From Ilumatobacteraceae bacterium (GTDB lineage: Bacteria; Actinomycetota; Acidimicrobiia; Acidimicrobiales; Ilumatobacteraceae), in contig JAGYKR010000007.1 in NCBI GenBank assembly GCA_018401375.1, positions 1-64,000 on the forward strand: DNA of 64,000 nt, read 5' to 3'. Below the pieces are notes generated by a model. That model did no database searches, was not told where the DNA came from, and worked only from the letters and a program-made list of their open reading frames with translations. Positions 1 through 10,714 of this stretch are shown in pieces. Position 1 is the first letter of the stretch; each line of letters opens with the position of its first letter. The position numbers and the translations under genes are program-made.

Positions 1-573
1 GTGGAGAAACCGGATCTCCACTCCGAGTTCCACCTCTTCGATGGACTCGGTCTCCAACAGATAGGGCCCGACGCGCCAGTACTGCTCAGGGGGATCAATC
101 ATCTGATCATCGATCCATCCGCTCCCTGGGGTCTGTAACAGCGGATGATTTAAAAAGAACGAGAAGCGGCCACCGGGGGCCAGCACCCGAGCGACCTCAG
201 CGATCGCCCCATCGAGATCGTCAATGTGTTCAAACACCAAACAGGCCACTGCCCCATCGCAGGACCCGGTGGCCAAAGGCAAGGCGGCTGCGCCCGCCCG
301 GGCATAGCCGGGCCCACCGGCACGGTTGTGTGCCACCGAGATCTGATTCCATGTGGGGTCCACGCCCACCACCTGTGCACCCGCCTCAGCGAGCAGACGT
401 GAGATCTGCCCGTCCCCACAACCGATGTCCACAATCCTCGTGGAATCCGCCATCTCACTCAGGGCTAAGGGCAGGATCTGCTCGGTGTACTCAGGATCCG
501 CCCCATCGGTGAATCCCTGAATCCACCACTCTGCGTGGGTCTCCCAGAGGTCCTCATCAGGCTGTTCAGGCAT
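1..573 (-). CDS. SAM-dependent methyltransferase (class I), partial
   Basis: The reading frame is open from the ATG at 573 to the window edge, giving 191 residues with the C-terminus missing. It is a Rossmann-fold class I methyltransferase: motif I VDIGCGDGQ (residues 48-56) binds S-adenosylmethionine, the acidic VDP follows at 71-73, and a post-motif LAPGGR lies near 131-136. A leading segment rich in Trp and Glu resembles small-molecule methyltransferases. The substrate cannot be told. It is divergent from the F420 oxidoreductase gene with only 22 bases between the start codons, and a TAGCCT hexamer ends 6 bases before its ATG, so the mRNA is probably leaderless. Confidence 0.85.
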   Translation of the reverse strand, partial: MPEQPDEDLWETHAEWWIQGFTDGADPEYTEQILPLALSEMADSTRIVDIGCGDGQISRLLAEAGAQVVGVDPTWNQISVAHNRAGGPGYARAGAAALPLATGSCDGAVACLVFEHIDDLDGAIAEVARVLAPGGRFSFFLNHPLLQTPGSGWIDDQMIDPPEQYWRVGPYLLETESIEEVELGVEIRFLH

Positions 574-595
574 GGCCGTAGGCTACGGTCACATC
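574..595. promoter_or_regulatory. Bidirectional leaderless promoter core
   Basis: The 22 bases between two divergent ATGs contain the odd palindrome CCGTAGGCTACGG. Read on plus it gives TACGGT (584-589) followed by 6 bases and ATG (596). Read on minus it gives TAGCCT (580-585) followed by 6 bases and ATG (573). Both match the TANNNT -10 consensus at the spacing expected if transcription starts on the A of ATG. The two -10 hexamers overlap by two bases, so both promoters probably cannot be occupied at once. Confidence 0.55.
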
Positions 596-1507
596 ATGCG
601 CTTCTCGGTCTGGTCCTCTCCCACCCGCAGTATCAACGAGATCCTCGACATCGCCAAGATGGCCGACGACAACGACTGGCATGGGGTCTGGTTTGCCGAT
701 CACTACATGCCCAACACCGAGGACGGATCCATCTCCGACGGTGACACCCATGAGGCATGGGGTGTGCTCCCGGCGATTGCGGCCACCACATCCCGGGTCC
801 GGCTCGGACCGTTGGTGTCACCCACCTCGGTACATCATCCAGCGTTGTTAGCTAACCGGGCGATCACCATCGACCACATCTCCAACGGACGATTTGTACT
901 CGGTCTCGGCGCCGGATGGCAGATCAACGAGCACCGGGCCTACGGGATCGAGTTGGAGCCGCCCCGCCAGCGTGTGGACCGTTTCGCTGAAGCTTTGCAG
1001 ATCATCAAAATGATGATGGCCGAGCCGCGCACCACATTTGATGGGGATTTCTACCACATCACCGACGCCCCCTGTCAGCCCAAAGCGATTCAGGCTTCCA
1101 TCCCGATTCTGGTGGGTACCGGCGGGTCACGGATGATGCGGCTCACCGCTCGTTATGCCGACGAGTGGAACACATGGGGCAGTCCGGCCACTGTGGCGGA
1201 CCGGTTGAGCGGGTTTATGCAGTCCTGCGAGACAGTGGCCCGTGACCCCGACACCATCTGGACCTCTGCCCAGACGCTGATGTTCATTACCGATTCCAAA
1301 GAAGCCACCGAGAAAGCCCTTGCTGCTGCACCTGCGGGCCGGGCGGTAGCGGGCTCCGTGCCCGAACTCGTGGAGATCGTCGGACAGTTCGCTGACCTCG
1401 GAATTGATGAGCTGATCATTCCGGACTTCAGCCTCGGCAAAGAGCCCGCTCAACGGCGTGAGGCCTTTGAGATGATCCGGGCCGAGATCATGCCCAGTTA
1501 TCTCTGA
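596..1507 (+). CDS. LLM-class F420-dependent oxidoreductase
   Basis: A 303-residue luciferase-like (TIM-barrel) monooxygenase/oxidoreductase of the type that uses coenzyme F420 in Actinobacteria. It begins MRFSVWSSP and shows family blocks WHGVWFADHY, RVRLGPLVSP, GRFVLGLGAGW and PILVGTGGSRMMRLTARYADEWN. An upstream in-frame ATG at 572 lies inside the divergent gene, so 596 is preferred. A TACGGT hexamer sits 6 bases upstream and there is no Shine-Dalgarno sequence. The substrate is unknown. The cofactor is inferred from family membership, not from a unique motif. Confidence 0.85.
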   Translation: MRFSVWSSPTRSINEILDIAKMADDNDWHGVWFADHYMPNTEDGSISDGDTHEAWGVLPAIAATTSRVRLGPLVSPTSVHHPALLANRAITIDHISNGRFVLGLGAGWQINEHRAYGIELEPPRQRVDRFAEALQIIKMMMAEPRTTFDGDFYHITDAPCQPKAIQASIPILVGTGGSRMMRLTARYADEWNTWGSPATVADRLSGFMQSCETVARDPDTIWTSAQTLMFITDSKEATEKALAAAPAGRAVAGSVPELVEIVGQFADLGIDELIIPDFSLGKEPAQRREAFEMIRAEIMPSYL

Positions 1508-1547
1508 CCGGCAGCGGCTATCAGCAGCGGTTGTCGGGGATAACTGC

Positions 1548-3481
1548 TCAGGGATGGAACTTGGCGTGAATGGCGCGGGCCACCTGCTCTGGCAGGAACG
1601 ATAAAGCCAACAAATCCTCAAGGGTGGCCTTCTTCACGGCGTTCACCCCGCCCATCGCCTTGGTCAGTTTGAGGCGTCGGGCCTCACCGAGTCCAGGGAT
1701 CCCATCGAGCGCACTGCTGGTCATCCGTTTGGCCCGCCGTTCGCGATGGAAGGTATTTGCGAAACGGTGCGCCTCATCGCGAATACGTTGCAACATAAAC
1801 AACGCTTCGGACCCCCGCGGGATCTCCACCGGTTCGGAACGCCCCGAGACATACACCTCTTCAAATCTTTTCGCGAGGCCCACCACCGGGATCTCATCGG
1901 TGAGACCGAGCGCATCCACCACCCGTTGGGCCACCGACAACTGCCCTTTGCCGCCGTCTACCACGATGAGTTGGGGCGGGTAGGCAAACTTGCCGGGTCG
2001 CCGAACACTCTGCTGATCACTGCCCTGTTGATCAATACCCTGTTGACCTGCATCAGTGGAATCACCATCCAACGGATCACTACCTGTGGGACCAGCATCA
2101 CCGCTTTGGTCCAGATAGGCCGTGAGACGCCGGGTCAGCACCTCTTCCATCGCTGCGTAATCATCGTTGCCTTCCACAGAGTTCACTTTGAAACGGCGGT
2201 ACTCCCGGCGATTCGGTAAGCCGTCTTCGAGCACCACCATGGAGCCCACATAGTCGGTGCCCTGCAGATGCGCCATGTCATAACACTCGATCCGCAACGG
2301 AGCCTCGGCGAGACCGAGCAGGTCCTGCAGTTCCGTGAGCGCCCGACTGCGACTGTTGTGGTCACTGGCTCGTCGCAGACGATGACGCATGAACTCATCG
2401 GAGGCATTACGTGTCACCGTTTCCAGCAAGGTCTTTTTGTCGCCACGTTGGGGAACCCGGATCTGCACTCGGGTGCCGCGCTCGGCGCTCAACCATTCCT
2501 CATAGGTCGCGAGATCCGCTGGCGCAGACGGCACGAGCACCTGTTGGGGCACCCTAGAGGAGGGCGTTCGCCATAGAGATGTTCAAGGATCCGGTCCACG
2601 GTCTGACCGGCGCTCAGATCCTCCACCTTGTCCATGATGAAACCCTTGCGACCCACCACGTCCTTTGCGGACATGGAATACCTGCACCGCGGCTTCGAGC
2701 TCGTCCTCGGCCAGACCGATCAGATCCAGATCCTCATCGCGTTCGGCCACCATTTGCTGTTTTCCACTGCCCGCCGCACCGCATCCAAGCGGTCCCGAAG
2801 ACGAGCAGCCTTCTCAAAATCCAGCTCCGCCGCTGCGGCACGCATCTCGGCCTTCGAGCCGTTTCAGGATCTCGTCGGTGTCCCCGTCTAAAATTCGCAC
2901 AGTTCGGTGACCAGCTGACGGTAGGGCATCTCTTCGATCTCGCCCACACAAGGTCCGGCGCACTTTTTCGATGTGAAACAAAAGGCAGGGCCGGCCTAGG
3001 CGCTCATGCTGATTGAACTTGGCGGGCGAGCAGGTCCGGATCGGGAAACTTCGCAACAACAGATCCAAGGTTTCGCGGATCGCGTAGGCCTGCGCATACG
3101 GTCCGAAATAGCGGTACCCGCACGCTTGTGGCCGCGCATCACGGTGGCCCGGGCCATTTTTCCCCGGTGGTCACCGCCAGATACGGATAACTCTTATCGT
3201 CGCATCCGCACGTTAAAGCGAGGCCGATGCTCCTTAATTAGGGAGTATTCGAGCATCAGCGCTTCCACCTCGTTACGCACGATGGTCCATTCCACCGACG
3301 TAGCCGTGGAGACCATCTGCGCTGTGCGAGGGTGCAAGGTCCGGGGATCAGCGAAATAGTTGGAGAGCCGCTGCCGAAGATTCGCGGCCTTCCCCACATA
3401 GATCACCCGGCCTTGGGCGTCCTTAAACTGATACGAACCCGGATCCTCGGGGATTGTGCCGGTCTCAGGACGCCTCAGCAT
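1548..3481 (-). pseudogene. uvrC: UvrABC system protein C, broken by nine indels in this sequence
   Basis: UvrC makes both incisions in nucleotide excision repair. From the ATG at 3481 the N-terminal GIY-YIG nuclease is clear ([17 protein letters not shown]). Reading across frames gives the Cys-rich middle (RTCSPAKFNQHERLGRPC), the UvrB-binding UVR segment (AAAELDFEKAARLRDRLDA), the RNase H-like C-terminal nuclease and helix-hairpin-helix (LDGIPGLGEARRLKL). Frame breaks lie near 3200, 3150, 3115, 2965, 2890, 2850, 2760, 2655 and 2553. Nearly all are single-base or two-base changes in short runs, with intact protein on both sides, so sequencing error is likelier than decay. The final 334 codons (2552 down to 1548) are uninterrupted and include a low-complexity insertion with repeated DQQG/SDQQ between the nuclease blocks. 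TATCCT lies 9 bases before the ATG. Confidence 0.88.
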
Positions 3482-3490
3482 GGTGAGATC

Positions 3491-3496
3491 AGGATA
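3491..3496 (-). promoter_or_regulatory. Putative -10 hexamer of uvrC
   Basis: TATCCT on the minus strand, followed by 9 bases and the ATG at 3481. It supports this ATG over longer alternatives and fits leaderless transcription. Confidence 0.35.
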
Positions 3497-3531
3497 CGGT
3501 TGCAGGCAATGGCCGGTCGTTTCTCTTTCAA

Positions 3532-4384
3532 ATGCCTGAACGCCGTGGATATTCCACACCTTGGTTCACTCTTGGTCAGCTTGAGGTGACCACCACCGTG
3601 TTCGCCACCTTGGCTGGGGCGATCTCGATGATCATGTGGTCAATCAGCCCGCCGCTCGTTCGGGCGATGGCGCTGCTCCCGACCGGGTCACGAGAGGTGA
3701 AGTGTGGAGGCTGTTCACCTGGCCGCTCGTAACCGCCCTGACCTGTGGACGATCATCGGACTGGCGATCTTTGGTACTTCGGCCGCGAACTGGAATCGAT
3801 CACCGGACGTAACCGGTACGCATGGTTCCTCGGGATTTTGACTGTGGTGCGGCAGTGGTCGCCACGTTTTTGTCGGTGCCACAGGCCGGGTTTCGGCCGT
3901 TGCAGTTCTCAATCTTTCTCGTGTTCATCGCTCAGAATCCGATGGCCCGGTTCTTCTTTGGGATTCCGGCCTGGGCGCTCGGAGCGATGTTTTGATGCTC
4001 GAAATCCTGCAGTTAGTGGGACTCCGCCTCGGGCGCAGCATCGTGTTTTTGTTCGTCAGTCTGGCCACCGCAGCGATTGCAGCACGTAGCTACGGGCTGA
4101 TGGAACGTCTCAGCTTCATTCCCACTGTGGCCTTACCCGGTTCGGGCCCGCACCAAAAAGAGTGCTTCCTCCCCGTAAACCGGCCAAACAGCCCAAGGCC
4201 CGCAAGCGTGCCGACAAGATCGTCCAAGGACCATGGGACGCACCCACCGGATCGGGGCCTACTGATCGCAGCGTCCTCCAAAAGAGATGGACGGACTCCC
4301 GACAAAATCTCCGCTCAAGGTATGGACGCGTTGAGTCTCGATGAGAAGCGTCGGCTTAACGAACTCTCAAAGCTGTTGCGCTGA
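3532..4384 (+). pseudogene. Rhomboid-like membrane protein with C-terminal helical domain, frameshifted
   Basis: Reading across about seven small indels (near 3678, 3740, 3771, 3850, 3990, 4150 and 4285) reconstructs a protein of about 285 residues. It starts [19 protein letters not shown] and has several membrane segments with rhomboid/derlin-like features (EVWRLFTWPLV, FWYFGRELESITGRNRYA, FFFGIPAWALGAMF). A basic linker (KPAKQPKARKRADK) leads to a tail resembling the DKIS-x-G-x-x-(S/L)-x-x-x-E-(K/R)-R-x-L-x-x-L-S motif seen after many rhomboid domains. I see no GxSG motif with a partner His, so it is probably not an active protease. It is divergent from uvrC and overlaps the MFS gene end by 18 bases. 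Confidence 0.6.
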
Positions 4385-5668
4385 CTCGAGGCGCCGACGA
4401 CGGCTTTTGGCCTGCACCATCCACGCGTAGATCAACAGCACAGCCGCGAGACCGGTGGCGAGGTCTGCCAGCAGATGGAAGCCCAGCGAGGCTTTAACGA
4501 AACCCGATCCGAACGCAGCGGTTGCACCACACAAACTCATCGTGAGATCCCCGGTGCCTTGGGCGGCCACTCGGGCGTGATCAGGCACAGAAGATGTCAA
4601 GAGCGTGGTGCCCGAGATCAGGCCGATGTTCCAGCCGAGACCGAGCAGGAACAACCCGAGGAACATGAGGAACGGCACGTAACCGGCGATCACCGATACC
4701 AAGGTGCCCGAACCGAGGACCACGGCCCCGTATTGGACGGCGCGCACCGGGCCGATCCGGTCCACAAACTTTCCGACCAGCGGTGCGAGACCGAACATCC
4801 CGAGAATGTGCACGGCGATCACAAGTGCTGACAGATCCGCATGACCGTGGTCTTTCATGTGGGCGGGGGTCATCGTCATCACTGCGACCATCGCCGCTTG
4901 GGACCCGGCCATCGCCGCCAGACCGAGCACCGCCATCGGTGATGCACGGATCTCACCAAAAGACACCTTCACGGCCCGTAACGGTCGCGCCCGTTCCGCT
5001 GTGGGATCGGTGCCACCGGTGATCACGAGCGGGTCCGGGCGTAACCGGAACCACACGATCACCGCCGAAAGGGAAAACAAGCCCGCTGCCACGAGATACG
5101 GACCGATCAGATCGCGCAATCCGAGAGACTCAGCAAAGCGCTTAGCGACCGGGGTGAGCACCGGGCCAAATACGGCGCCGAGAGTTCCGATCCAGACGAT
5201 CGCCGCCACCGATTGGGCCCGATGAGAAGGCAGGGCCAGATCGGTGGCCACATAGCGGCCCTGCAAAGTCGCAGCCTGCCCGGCTCCAAACAGCACGAGC
5301 CCACCGAGGAACAGCCAGAACGCGCCGATCTGCCCACCGAGAGCGGCGGTGAGTGAACCGATCACCGCAACACCGAAAGCCACCACCAGACCGGGGCGAC
5401 GGCCACGACGTTTCATGGTGGCGGCCAATGGCACAGCGGTGATAGCGGCACCAGCGGTGAATGCCGCACCGCCAAGTCCCGCCCATCGGTCAGATCCCAA
5501 CAGGTCACTGGCCAACAAAGTAACCACGGCAACTGATCCGGCCACTGCGGCCTGACCGGGGACCTGAGAGAACCTCAACGTGGTGAGGGTGCGCCGCTGC
5601 AGACGCTCCCGTTCCGGCTCTCCTAATGCGGCAAGCCCAGCGGGAATCTCGTCTGCGGTAGTGGTCAT
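4367..5668 (-). CDS. MFS transporter
   Basis: A 433-residue, very hydrophobic protein with about twelve membrane helices in two halves separated by a charged loop near residues 213-235. The basic loop KRRGRRPG follows an early helix, as in the motif-A region between helices 2 and 3 of the major facilitator superfamily. The second half carries [15 protein letters not shown], a similar loop. It is of the multidrug/sugar-efflux-like type and the substrate is unknown. The start ATG overlaps the uvrA stop by 4 bases (ATGA), so it is co-transcribed with and translationally coupled to uvrA. It is intact although the neighbouring segment is full of indels. Confidence 0.85.
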   Translation of the reverse strand: MTTTADEIPAGLAALGEPERERLQRRTLTTLRFSQVPGQAAVAGSVAVVTLLASDLLGSDRWAGLGGAAFTAGAAITAVPLAATMKRRGRRPGLVVAFGVAVIGSLTAALGGQIGAFWLFLGGLVLFGAGQAATLQGRYVATDLALPSHRAQSVAAIVWIGTLGAVFGPVLTPVAKRFAESLGLRDLIGPYLVAAGLFSLSAVIVWFRLRPDPLVITGGTDPTAERARPLRAVKVSFGEIRASPMAVLGLAAMAGSQAAMVAVMTMTPAHMKDHGHADLSALVIAVHILGMFGLAPLVGKFVDRIGPVRAVQYGAVVLGSGTLVSVIAGYVPFLMFLGLFLLGLGWNIGLISGTTLLTSSVPDHARVAAQGTGDLTMSLCGATAAFGSGFVKASLGFHLLADLATGLAAVLLIYAWMVQAKSRRRRLESAQQL

Positions 5669-8611
5669 GGAAGCAATGATCGCAGGAAGAACCCGGTATG
5701 GCTGCCATCGGTGGCGGCCACGGTCTCTGGGGTGCCTTCAGCGATGATCCTTCCGCCACCGGTCCCGCCTTCGGGTCCGAGGTCAATGAGCCAGTCAGCG
5801 GTCTTGATCACATCGAGGTTGTGTTCAATCACGAGCACCGTGTTGCCCTGATCAACGAGTCGTGACAGCACCGTTAACAATCGGCGCACATCTTCAAAGT
5901 GCAGACCAGTGGTCGGTTCATCGAGCAAATAGATCGTGTGGCCGGTGGAACGCTTCGCGAGTTCGGAGGCGAGTTTGACGCGCTGCGCCTCACCACCGGA
6001 CAAGGTGGGAGCCGACTGACCGAGACGCACATAGCCAAGGCCTACATCGCACAAGGTCTGCATATGACGGGCGATGGCCGGCTGGTTAGAGAAAAACTCC
6101 ACCGCATCGGCGATCGGCATGTCCAACACGTCAGAAATGTTGCGACCCTTAAACTCCACGTCCAAGGTGTCGCGGTTATAGCGAGCCCCCTTACAGACCT
6201 CACAGGGCACATACACATCCGGCAAGAAGTGCATCTCGATTTTGATGGTGCAGTCTCCCACTGCAGGCCTCGCAGCGACCACCCTTGACGTTGAAGCTGA
6301 ACCGTCCGGGCATGTAACCGCGGACCTTGGCTTCATTGGTGGAAGCGAACAGTTTGCGGATGTGATCAAACACCCCGGTGTAGGTAGCCGGGTTAGAACG
6401 CGGGGTCCGGCCGATCGGTGACTGATCCATGTCGATCACCTTGTCAAGGAACTGAATCCCCTCAATGCGGGTGTGGCGCCCGGCCGGCAGTTTGGATTTG
6501 TAGATCTGCTGCATCAAAACGGGGAGCAGAATGTCGCGAATCAAAGTGGACTTACCCGAACCCGACACGCCGGTGACCGCGACAAAACAGCCCAATGGAA
6601 CATCCACTGTGACGTTGTCCAAATTGTGTTCACGGGCCCCGATGATGCGCAGATGATCGCCTTGGGGTGTGCGGCGACTGCCGGGAACCGGGATCGAACG
6701 GGCGCCCGAAAGATACTGCCCGGTGACCGATTCTTTGACCTTGACAAGACCCGACACCGGCCCTGAGTACACCACTTCACCGCCGTGCTCACCGGCCCCT
6801 GGTCCGATGTCCACGATCCAGTCCGACTCGCGGATGGTTTCCTCATCGTGTTCCACCACGATCACGGTGTTACCGAGGTCGCGCAGGCGGGTCAACGTGT
6901 CGATGAGGCGCCGGTTATCGCGTTGGTGGAGGCCGATTGAGGGTTCGTCGAGCACGTATAAGGTACCCACCAATCCCGAGCCGATCTGGCTGGCGAGACG
7001 GATCCGCTGGGCCTCACCGCCGGCCAGCGTGCCAGCAGAACGCGCCAAGGTCAGATAGTCGAGCCCCACATCGAGCAGGAAACCCAACCGGGCATTGATT
7101 TCTTTTGTGACCCGCTCAGCGATCAAACGGTCCCGTTCGGAAAGTTCCAGACCAGCGAGGAACGTGGCTGACTCACCGATCGGCATCCCGCACACCTCAG
7201 AGATGTGCAGGCCATTGATAGTCACCGCCAGAGAGGAGGGCTTGAGCCGGGCCCCTTCGCATACCGAGCAGGGCACCTCGCGCATGTAGCCCTCAAACTG
7301 TTCGCGAGTCCAGTCACTTTCTGCGGATTCGTGACGTCGCGAGATCCATGGGATCACACCTTCGTATTCACTCGAGTAGGTCCGCACTCGGCCGTAGCGA
7401 TTCTTATAACGAACGGTCAGTTTTTCGCCGGTCCCATGCAGGATCATCTTTTGTTTCTTGGCGGTCAGCGTGTGCCAAGGCGCATCCAGATCAATGTCAT
7501 GTTCCTCGGCCACCGTTTCGAGCAGGCGAGCGAAGTACTGGGTGTGCGCGCTGCGCCACGGAGCGATCGCTCCACCGGCCAAAGACAGATCCGGGTCAGG
7601 GATGACGAGTTCGGGGTCCACCTCATAGGTGGTGCCCAAACCGTCACAGGTGGGACACGCGCCATAGGGCGAGTTAAAAGAGAAGTTCCGGGGGGCAGGC
7701 TCCTCGTAGCTCACACCGCAGACCGAGCAAGCCAGATGCTGGCTAAACGTCAAAGTGTCATTACCGATGGAGCCGCCATCAGCGGGGTCCACCGCCTCGC
7801 CGTCGGGGTCACCCGAACGCGAGACAAGTTCCACTTCGGCTACGCCATCGGCCAGTGACAGCGCTGTTTCGAGGGAGTCGGTCAGACGTCGCTCGATGCC
7901 TTCTTTGAGGACGAGGCGATCGACCACGATCTCAATCTTGTGTTGTTCATAGCGTGCGAGACGTTCGGGACGTTCCAAAAACTCATCGATCTGCACGGTC
8001 TCGCCGTCAATCCGGGCTCGCACATAGCCCTGGCCAGCAAGATCCTGCAACAACGTGTCGTATTCACCTTTGCGACCGCGCACCACCGGGGCGAGCACTT
8101 GGAACCGGGTACCTTCGGGAAGTTCGAGGATCCGGTCCACAATCTGCTGAGGGGTTTGGCGCTGAAGACGGGTCCCGTCGGTTGGGCAATGCTGCACTCC
8201 AATCCGGGCATACAACAACCGCAAATAGTCATAGACCTCAGTGATGGTGCCGACAGTGGAGCGCGGGTTCCGACTGGCGGACTTTTGGTCGATGGAGATC
8301 GCCGGAGACAAACCCTCAATCACGTCCACATCGGGCTTATCCATCTGACCGAGGAACTGGCGCGCATAGGAGCTGAGCGACTCCACATAGCGGCGCTGGC
8401 CCTCCGCGTAGATCGTGTCAAACGCGAGAGATGACTTGCCAGAACCCGACAAACCGGTAAACACAATCAGCCGATCCCGAGGAATCTCGAGGCTGACGTT
8501 CTTCAGATTGTGCTCGCGAGCACCGCGAACGATGATCTGCGGCAGGTCAGCCTGAGCCCGAGTGGAACTCGCAGCAGGCTTCTTGTTCGGGGCGGACTTC
8601 CGGGGGGCCAT
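5665..8611 (-). CDS. uvrA: UvrABC system protein A (one frameshift near 6258)
   Basis: The DNA-damage recognition ATPase of nucleotide excision repair, about 980 residues if read through. The first part has the Walker A segment [14 protein letters not shown], a zinc module (CSVC and CPTC pairs), a signature region ([22 protein letters not shown]) and [15 protein letters not shown]. The second part has [14 protein letters not shown], a C-terminal zinc module (CEAC ... CEVC) and [16 protein letters not shown]. The frame breaks at GRCEACSG: the sequence reads one extra G in a G run around 6256-6260, and one-base removal restores [20 protein letters not shown] lies 8 bases before the ATG. The gene is followed by a coupled MFS gene. 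Confidence 0.93.
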
Positions 8612-8671
8612 CGCAGCGCAGGATATCAGCGAACATATGTTCCACGGGGGTTCTGCGAGCAGATGCTGCGA

Positions 8672-10714
8672 TCACACAGCATCGCGTAGTTCCCGTTTGA
8701 GCTCGTTGATCTCATCTCGTAGACGGGCCGCATACTCAAACTTGAGATCAGTGGCCGCCTCATGCATTTCTTCTTCAAGGGTCTGAATCAGTCGGGTCAG
8801 CTCCTGCTCAGGCAAAGAGGACAACTCCCGACGCACCTTGGCCCGCTCGCGTTCGGGTTGGCGACGCCGATCCTTGCCGGGCACCGGTGATCCGGAATCC
8901 GGGCGCAGCATGGACAAGATGTCCCCCACCGCTTTGCGGATGGTCTGCGGATTGATGCCGTGCTCAAGGTTGTAGGCGATCTGAAGTTGGCGACGACGTT
9001 GGGTTTCAGAGATCGCACGCCGCATGGATTCGGTCACCCGATCCGCGTACATCACCACCTGGCCATCCACGTTGCGCGCCGCCCGACCGATCATCTGGAT
9101 CAGCGAGGTCTCCGAACGCAAAAAGCCCTCTTTGTCGGCATCGAGGATCAACACCAATGACACCTCGGGAAGATCGAGTCCCTCACGCAACAAGTTGATC
9201 CCTACGAGCACATCAAACTCACCGAGCCGCAGACCGCGCAGGATCTCGATCCGCTGGATGGTGTCAATATTGGAATGCAGGTACCTGACCCGCAGACCGC
9301 GTTCCAACAGATAGTCGGTGAGATCTTCCGCCATCTTTTTGGTCAAGGTGGTCACGAGCACCCGATCGCCGCGCAGCACTCGGTCCTGCACCATCTCCAT
9401 CAGATCATCAATCTGACCCTTCGTGGGTTTGACGATCACCTCGGGGTCCACGAGGCCGGTGGGACGCACGATCTGTTGGACTACTTGGGTAGAGATCCCG
9501 ATCTCATATTTGCTTGGGGTGGCGGACAAGAACACGCACTGATGTACCCGTTCCACCACCTCGTCAAAGGTCAGCGGACGATTCTCTCGGGCCGAAGGCA
9601 AACGGAACCCGTGCTCCACGAGCACGTTTTTGCGGCTGCGATCCCCGGCGAACTGTCCGTGTAACTGCGGGACCGCCACATGGCTCTCATCGATGACGAG
9701 CAGATAATCGTCGGGGAAGTAATCGAGCAAGGTGAATGGCGGCTCACCGATCTCACGGCCATCAATGTGCATCGAGTAGTTCTCAATCCCGTTGCAGTAT
9801 CCGATTTCAGCCATCATCTCGAGGTCATATTGGGTGCGCATCCGCAGGCGCTGACTCTCCAGAAGCTTGCCTTCTTTTTCAAACTCGGCCAGACGGCCTT
9901 GGAGTTCGGCCTCGATTCGCGTCATCGCTAACCGCATCCGCTCATCCCCGGCCACATAGTGGGTGGCAGGGAACACCACGGTGCGGCGTAGATCACTGAG
10001 GGTTTCCCCCGTGAGCGGGTCAATCATGGTGAGGCGCTCCACCGTGTCGCCAAACATCTCGATCCGCAACACCGATTCCTCGTAGGCCGGATGCACCTCA
10101 ATGGTGTCACCGCGCACCCGGAACTTGCCGCGACCGAGCGTCAGATCGTTGCGGTCATATTGAAGATCCACCAGTCGACGCAGGATTGAGCGCATGTCGT
10201 AATCAACATCCACCACAAGGTCCAATAGTTGACCGCGATATTCCTCGGGGTTACCCATGCCGTAGATGCATGACACCGAAGCAACCACGATCACATCGCG
10301 TCGGGTGAGGAGCGCCGCCGTGGTGGAGTGGCGAAGCCGGTCGATCTCATCGTTAATCGATGAGTCCTTCTCAATGAAGGTGTCGCTGGAGGGGATGTAC
10401 GCCTCTGGCTGGTAGTAGTCGTAATAGGAAACGAAATATTCCACCCGGTTATCCGGGAAGAACTCTTTCATCTCCTGGGCTAACTGGGCCGCGAGGCTTT
10501 TATTTGGGGCGAGGATCAGCGTGGGGCGCTGCACCTTTTCGATAGTCCACGCAATGGTGGCGGATTTACCCGAACCGGTAATGCCGAGCAGGGTCTGGAA
10601 CCGTTCCCCACGGTCGATCCCCGCCGAAAGCTGATCGATGGCTTCGGGCTGATCGCCGGCTGGCGCGTAATCGGCCACCACCCGAAAGGCCACAGCCTCC
10701 CCGGTGGCGCTCAT
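8672..10714 (-). CDS. uvrB: UvrABC system protein B
   Basis: The helicase-like damage-verification subunit, 680 residues, the usual length. Visible motifs are Walker A (GITGSGKS), the DNA-inserting beta-hairpin region ([15 protein letters not shown]), DEAD-type box ([13 protein letters not shown]), motif V/VI ([24 protein letters not shown]) and a C-terminal UVR helical hairpin that binds UvrC ([22 protein letters not shown]). The start overlaps the coaE stop by 3 bases. The gene order rpsA-coaE-uvrB-uvrA resembles other Actinobacteria. Confidence 0.96.
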   Translation of the reverse strand: MSATGEAVAFRVVADYAPAGDQPEAIDQLSAGIDRGERFQTLLGITGSGKSATIAWTIEKVQRPTLILAPNKSLAAQLAQEMKEFFPDNRVEYFVSYYDYYQPEAYIPSSDTFIEKDSSINDEIDRLRHSTTAALLTRRDVIVVASVSCIYGMGNPEEYRGQLLDLVVDVDYDMRSILRRLVDLQYDRNDLTLGRGKFRVRGDTIEVHPAYEESVLRIEMFGDTVERLTMIDPLTGETLSDLRRTVVFPATHYVAGDERMRLAMTRIEAELQGRLAEFEKEGKLLESQRLRMRTQYDLEMMAEIGYCNGIENYSMHIDGREIGEPPFTLLDYFPDDYLLVIDESHVAVPQLHGQFAGDRSRKNVLVEHGFRLPSARENRPLTFDEVVERVHQCVFLSATPSKYEIGISTQVVQQIVRPTGLVDPEVIVKPTKGQIDDLMEMVQDRVLRGDRVLVTTLTKKMAEDLTDYLLERGLRVRYLHSNIDTIQRIEILRGLRLGEFDVLVGINLLREGLDLPEVSLVLILDADKEGFLRSETSLIQMIGRAARNVDGQVVMYADRVTESMRRAISETQRRRQLQIAYNLEHGINPQTIRKAVGDILSMLRPDSGSPVPGKDRRRQPERERAKVRRELSSLPEQELTRLIQTLEEEMHEAATDLKFEYAARLRDEINELKRELRDAV

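Noticed and set aside
150-458. Open frame opposite the N-terminal methyltransferase
   Set aside because: It is an overlapping frame of high-GC coding DNA; the methyltransferase frame with motif I runs through the same bases.
1548-3481. uvrC as a true decaying pseudogene
   Set aside because: All domains are conserved across the breaks and the indels are short, often in base runs and limited to a discrete segment; error is more likely.
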